Below are positions 6,170-8,326 of a stretch of DNA of 8,326 bases, in pieces. A program made the position numbers and the translations under genes. Below the pieces are notes generated by a model. It was not told the origin of the DNA. It worked only from the letters and a program-made list of their open reading frames with translations, and did not search any database. Position 1 is the stretch's first letter. Each line of letters starts with the position of its first letter. Origin of the DNA: Acidimicrobiaceae bacterium (GTDB lineage: Bacteria > Actinomycetota > Acidimicrobiia > Acidimicrobiales > RAAP-2); the NCBI GenBank assembly GCA_003164275.1, contig PLSY01000435.1, forward strand, positions 1 through 8,326. Direction: 5' to 3'.

Positions 6170-6174
6170 TTCCG

Positions 6175-7161
6175 GTGTGCACGGCCATTCGACGAGGCTA
6201 CTCTCGTGATTTAAGAACAACAGAGCGAATGGCGCTCCGCGCCCAGAACCCCTACACAATGAGCCCACACGACGACTTCAATGGGTCACTGGCCAGTGAG
6301 ATCCTCGGTTCACTCGATTCGCTCCTCGGGGTATTTGAGCTTGAGACGACCGGTCATGATCGATTCCAGGCGCACAGCGAGAACGCTCGCTTCAACCAGG
6401 TCTTCGGCGGACAGGTAATGGCCCAGGCCTTGATTGCAGCAAGCGCCACCATGGAGGCCAAGGTACCGAACTCCCTGCACGCTTACTTCGTGGAGGCCGC
6501 TGACACGTCGAACCCGCTTGAGCTGGAGGTCGACCGAATACGCGACGGGCGTTCGATCTCCACTCGACGCGTAACGGTGCTACAAAAAGGGCGGGTCGTC
6601 CTCACCTTGATCGCATCGTTTCAGACCCCTCCACCCCCAACTGCTGAAGACGATCTGTCCACCGTCGCCACCCCCGACCCCAATGAGCCTCGGCTGCAAG
6701 ACTGGGCCCGGCGAGCTCCGGTGGACCTAGTCCGGCTCTCCCAACCCTGGATTGACGTTCCTCCGCCAATCGAAGTGCGTATGGACCAGGCGCCCAGTTT
6801 TCTTGGCGGTGAGAAAAGTCATGCACCCCGGACCCACTTCATGCGCCTGCCGCGACACGTGGGTTCTGACCGCTCAATGCATGCCGCCTTCCTCGTCTAT
6901 GCAAGTGATTACCTTTTGCTCGACATGGTCTACCGAGCAGCACCAGAGCAATACCACCCCGAATTCGTCGGCGTCAGCCTCGACCATTCAGTTTGGCTCT
7001 ACCGCCCGGTTCAACTCGATCGCTGGCACAGCTACACCCAAGAACTTGTTGGATTCGGCGACAATCGTGGCCTCATCCGGGGAACTATTTGCGATCAGGA
7101 GGGACGGCTTGTCGCTCAGGTAATGCAGGAGGCTCTCGTTCGGCCTAGCCACCCCCGATAG
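6175..7161 (+). CDS. tesB: Acyl-CoA thioesterase II (TesB-like, double hot-dog)
   Basis: Hydrolyses acyl-CoA to free acid and CoA in the cytoplasm. The frame is 328 residues from GTG 6175, against about 286-300 for the family. The first hot-dog unit has FNQVFGGQVMAQAL (73-86) and SLHAYFVEAAD (100-110). The second has YASDYLLLDM (242-251), VSLDHSVWLYRP (267-278) and LVAQVMQEALVR (312-323). Asp245, Ser268 and Gln318 fall at the positions of the E. coli TesB triad Asp204/Thr228/Gln278, with similar spacing. Conserved sequence begins around residue 30, so the first 28 residues are an unusual extension. The strong Shine-Dalgarno argues for GTG 6175, while ATG 6259 would give the family's normal 300 residues but has no Shine-Dalgarno. 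The gene stands alone on the plus strand, after a decayed tRNA end. It could release CoA from an intermediate of the nearby pathway; this is inference. Confidence 0.94.
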   Translation: MCTAIRRGYSRDLRTTERMALRAQNPYTMSPHDDFNGSLASEILGSLDSLLGVFELETTGHDRFQAHSENARFNQVFGGQVMAQALIAASATMEAKVPNSLHAYFVEAADTSNPLELEVDRIRDGRSISTRRVTVLQKGRVVLTLIASFQTPPPPTAEDDLSTVATPDPNEPRLQDWARRAPVDLVRLSQPWIDVPPPIEVRMDQAPSFLGGEKSHAPRTHFMRLPRHVGSDRSMHAAFLVYASDYLLLDMVYRAAPEQYHPEFVGVSLDHSVWLYRPVQLDRWHSYTQELVGFGDNRGLIRGTICDQEGRLVAQVMQEALVRPSHPR

Positions 7162-7241
7162 CACGTATCGAATTGGAGGCCGTAGCTGCATCTTGATCGA
7201 TGGAGCGGACCTCCCATCGCCTAAGCAACAGGCGTGACCCG

Positions 7242-7340
7242 ATGACGAACCTCCGCTTCCAACTCGGTTTCGTGCTGGATCAGTCGAGGAACAGCTCGTT
7301 GCGGCCATTCGTGGTGTTGCGATGTTGCCACCATTGCCGA
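7242..7340 (+). pseudogene. Frameshifted duplicate of a VOC-protein N-terminus
   Basis: ATG 7242 opens MTNLRFQLGFVLDQ, close to YRMFQLGFVVDDL of the intact VOC gene about 165 bp downstream. At DNA level ttccaactcggtttcgtg (7257-7274) matches ttccagctcggtttcgtg (7418-7435) with one difference. After a frame change near 7280 the other frame reads VEEQLVAAIRGVAMLPP, which tracks VEVAKQWARIHGVGPFL of the intact protein. So the first ~35 codons of a related gene are present, broken by a small deletion, and the rest is gone. It is either a partial tandem duplication or the stump of an adjacent paralogue. Confidence 0.6.
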
Positions 7341-7357
7341 CAACTACATTGAAGTTG

Positions 7358-7948
7358 ATGACAGTGACACCGCACCGACTCTTCCAACAGCGGTGGCCCG
7401 AGGGGGACTATCGGATGTTCCAGCTCGGTTTCGTGGTGGACGACTTGGTCGAGGTGGCGAAGCAGTGGGCGCGTATCCATGGCGTCGGCCCATTCCTAGT
7501 GCTTCCCCGGATGAACTTCCCCTGCACCTACCGCGGCACTTCGAGCCGTCTGGAGATACAGATAGCGACCGCTCAAGCTGGGCCAGCGCAGATTGAGCTG
7601 ATAGCTCAGAGCTGCGACACGCCAAGCATCTATCGAGAGCTTGTCGCAAGAGGTCATTCCGTGTTCCATCAAATCTGCACTGTGACGCCCGACTACGACG
7701 GGAAAAAGGCACATTACGAAGAACTCGGCATCGAGCTGGCCAGCGAAATCATCGTCCCCGGCCAGAGAGTCGCCTTCTACGACACAGTGAGCGATTTCGG
7801 CCTATTCACTGAGGTCGTTGAACAGTCCGATGCGTTCATGGCGATTCTCGGCCGGAACTCGCAGGACTGCGCTCAGTGGGACGGGTTGGATCCCGTGCGC
7901 CTCATGACGAAAGGCGGCTACCGCGTTCCCGAGGACGGAAACCTCTGA
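7358..7948 (+). CDS. VOC-family (glyoxalase/bleomycin-resistance fold) protein
   Basis: A 196-residue protein with two beta-alpha-beta-beta-beta units, like the glyoxalase_4 branch that includes CoA-ester epimerases. Unit one is FQLGFVVDDLVEVAKQWARI then HGVGPFL (21-47), closing at QIELIAQ (78-84). Unit two is VFHQICTVTPDYDG (102-115), closing at FGLFTEVVEQ (147-156). Candidate metal ligands are Gln22, Glu80, His104 and Glu152, the same Gln-Glu-His-Glu set as human glyoxalase I; this assignment is by eye. The start is not certain. ATG 7358 fits the coding look of PHRLFQQRWPEGDYR but has only a weak GAAG site. ATG 7415 has AGGGGGA 7 nt upstream. ATG 7322 would run into the pseudogene. The protein follows a broken copy of its own N-terminus. 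The substrate is unknown; a role in metal-dependent isomerisation or ring cleavage is possible. Confidence 0.88.
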   Translation: MTVTPHRLFQQRWPEGDYRMFQLGFVVDDLVEVAKQWARIHGVGPFLVLPRMNFPCTYRGTSSRLEIQIATAQAGPAQIELIAQSCDTPSIYRELVARGHSVFHQICTVTPDYDGKKAHYEELGIELASEIIVPGQRVAFYDTVSDFGLFTEVVEQSDAFMAILGRNSQDCAQWDGLDPVRLMTKGGYRVPEDGNL

Positions 7949-8020
7949 CACTCTCCTTCAGGTGATTCACGCCGGTCCCTTGGTTAGGGCCGATGAAATC
8001 TACTCGGGCTCGATGGAGTG

Positions 8021-8201
8021 CGAAGCTCCCACGAGTTGCACGACGCTAGTGGATCGATCCCGGCACGGACCACCCATCGATCCCGCTTGAGGGTTTTGTT
8101 AAGGGCAGGTCGCGGGCAGTGATGGGCAAATTTTCTTGCTCAGGCCAGACCTATATATGCCATCTGAACTGCGACTTCTTCCGAGCGGACGACGGGATTC
8201 G
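8021..8201 (+). repeat. Long direct repeat, copy 2, forming the 3' flank of tRNA-Gly
   Basis: Aligns with 216-406 in the same orientation through cgaagctccc (8021), tcccggca (8058), accacccatcga (8069), cttgagggt (8086), agtgatgggcaa (8118) and gggattcg (8194-8201). Its last 18 bases are the 3' end of the tRNA-Gly gene. A perfect palindrome GGATCGATCC lies at 8051-8060. With copy 1 it brackets nearly all the protein genes of the window, a span of about 7.8 kb. Confidence 0.7.
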
Positions 8202-8255
8202 AACCCGCGACCCTCACCTTGGCAAGGTGCTGCTCTACCACTGCGCCACGTCCGC
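8184..8255 (-). tRNA. tRNA-Gly (anticodon GCC)
   Basis: The minus strand folds into a cloverleaf of 72 nt including the discriminator U. The acceptor strand GCGGACG pairs perfectly with CGTCCGC. The D-arm is GCGC-AGTGGTA-GAGC, the anticodon arm GCACC-TTGCCAA-GGTGA with anticodon GCC, and the T-arm GCGGG-TTCGAAT-CCCGT. Two G-A mismatches are visible, one in the D-stem (12-23) and one at the top of the anticodon stem (27-43). CCA is not encoded. It reads glycine GGC/GGU codons. A good promoter lies directly upstream. Partial copies of its 3' end and flank occur at 5891-5950 and 216-406. Confidence 0.92.
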
Positions 8256-8265
8256 GTATTGCCGG

Positions 8266-8295
8266 ATCTTACCAAGCCTCCACGGGATCTCACAA
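8266..8295 (-). promoter_or_regulatory. Predicted promoter of tRNA-Gly
   Basis: On the minus strand TTGTGA (8295-8290) and TAAGAT (8271-8266) are 18 bases apart, close to sigma-70 consensus. The -10 box ends 10 bases before the first base of the mature tRNA, a normal distance for a short tRNA leader. Confidence 0.6.
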
Positions 8296-8326
8296 CCAGC
8301 TGCGCGGTGGATTCCTCAACTCCGCC

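Larger units (their letters stand above)
5551..6174. other. Gene-poor stretch between the dehydrogenase remnant and the thioesterase gene
   Basis: I see no protein gene here on either strand. A minus-strand 92-codon frame at 5554-5832 is Arg/Ser-rich and shows no family motif. Small inverted repeats are GCGGC-ttag-GCCGC (5572-5585) and GCGCTCC-g-GGAGCGC (5765-5779), neither followed directly by a T-run. The only recognisable content is the decayed tRNA-Gly end at 5891-5950 and nested hairpins at 6036-6065, both listed separately. Confidence 0.6.

Noticed and set aside
8099..8293. 64-residue minus-strand frame with GFESRRPL-like text
   Set aside because: It is the translation of the tRNA-Gly gene and its flanks, a well-known artefact.
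1..8326. CRISPR array, insertion-sequence ends, integrase or transposase
   Set aside because: No regularly spaced repeats, no transposase or integrase motifs in any frame, and no terminal inverted repeats that I could pair; the only long repeats are the tRNA-Gly flanks.

Overview
This is a GC-rich window with the gene style of a high-GC actinobacterium, perhaps an uncultured acidimicrobial or mycobacterial relative; that assignment rests only on base composition, protein style and Shine-Dalgarno usage. It reads as accessory catabolic DNA next to a tRNA-Gly gene. It holds seven apparently intact protein genes, one intact tRNA, and several broken gene ends.

Layout. Positions 2-184 carry an odd open frame: a SnoaL/NTF2-like N-terminus runs straight into the C-terminus of a short-chain dehydrogenase (SDR). 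Next is a roughly 190-bp sequence (216-406) that recurs at 8021-8201, where it is the 3' flank of tRNA-Gly(GCC). An SDR gene on the minus strand (514-1341) is divergent from a tight plus-strand operon: cytochrome P450 (1529-2746), an SDR of the 3-alpha-hydroxysteroid dehydrogenase/carbonyl reductase type (2743-3552, ATGA overlap), and an HSL-family alpha/beta hydrolase (3563-4462). A TetR-family regulator (4485-5135, minus) converges on the operon. From about 5400 to 6174 there is a graveyard: the last ~48 codons of a medium-chain alcohol dehydrogenase, roughly 350 bp with no recognisable gene, then a decayed tRNA-Gly 3' half with its flank (5891-5950). After it come a TesB-type acyl-CoA thioesterase (6175-7161), a frameshifted duplicate of a VOC-protein N-terminus (about 7242-7340), an intact VOC/glyoxalase-like gene (7358-7948), the second copy of the long repeat, and tRNA-Gly with its promoter (minus).

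How the genes may work together (inference). The P450 would hydroxylate a hydrophobic substrate, an SDR would oxidise the alcohol to a ketone, and the hydrolase would cleave an ester or lactone. The thioesterase and the VOC protein would fit CoA-ester chemistry further down. TetR is the obvious candidate regulator. No ferredoxin, ferredoxin reductase, transporter, integrase or transposase is encoded here, so the electron-transfer partners and the agent of any integration must lie elsewhere.

The most notable signals are the repeated tRNA-Gly flanks, which suggest past integration or recombination at this tRNA, and the number of gene ends left as scars.
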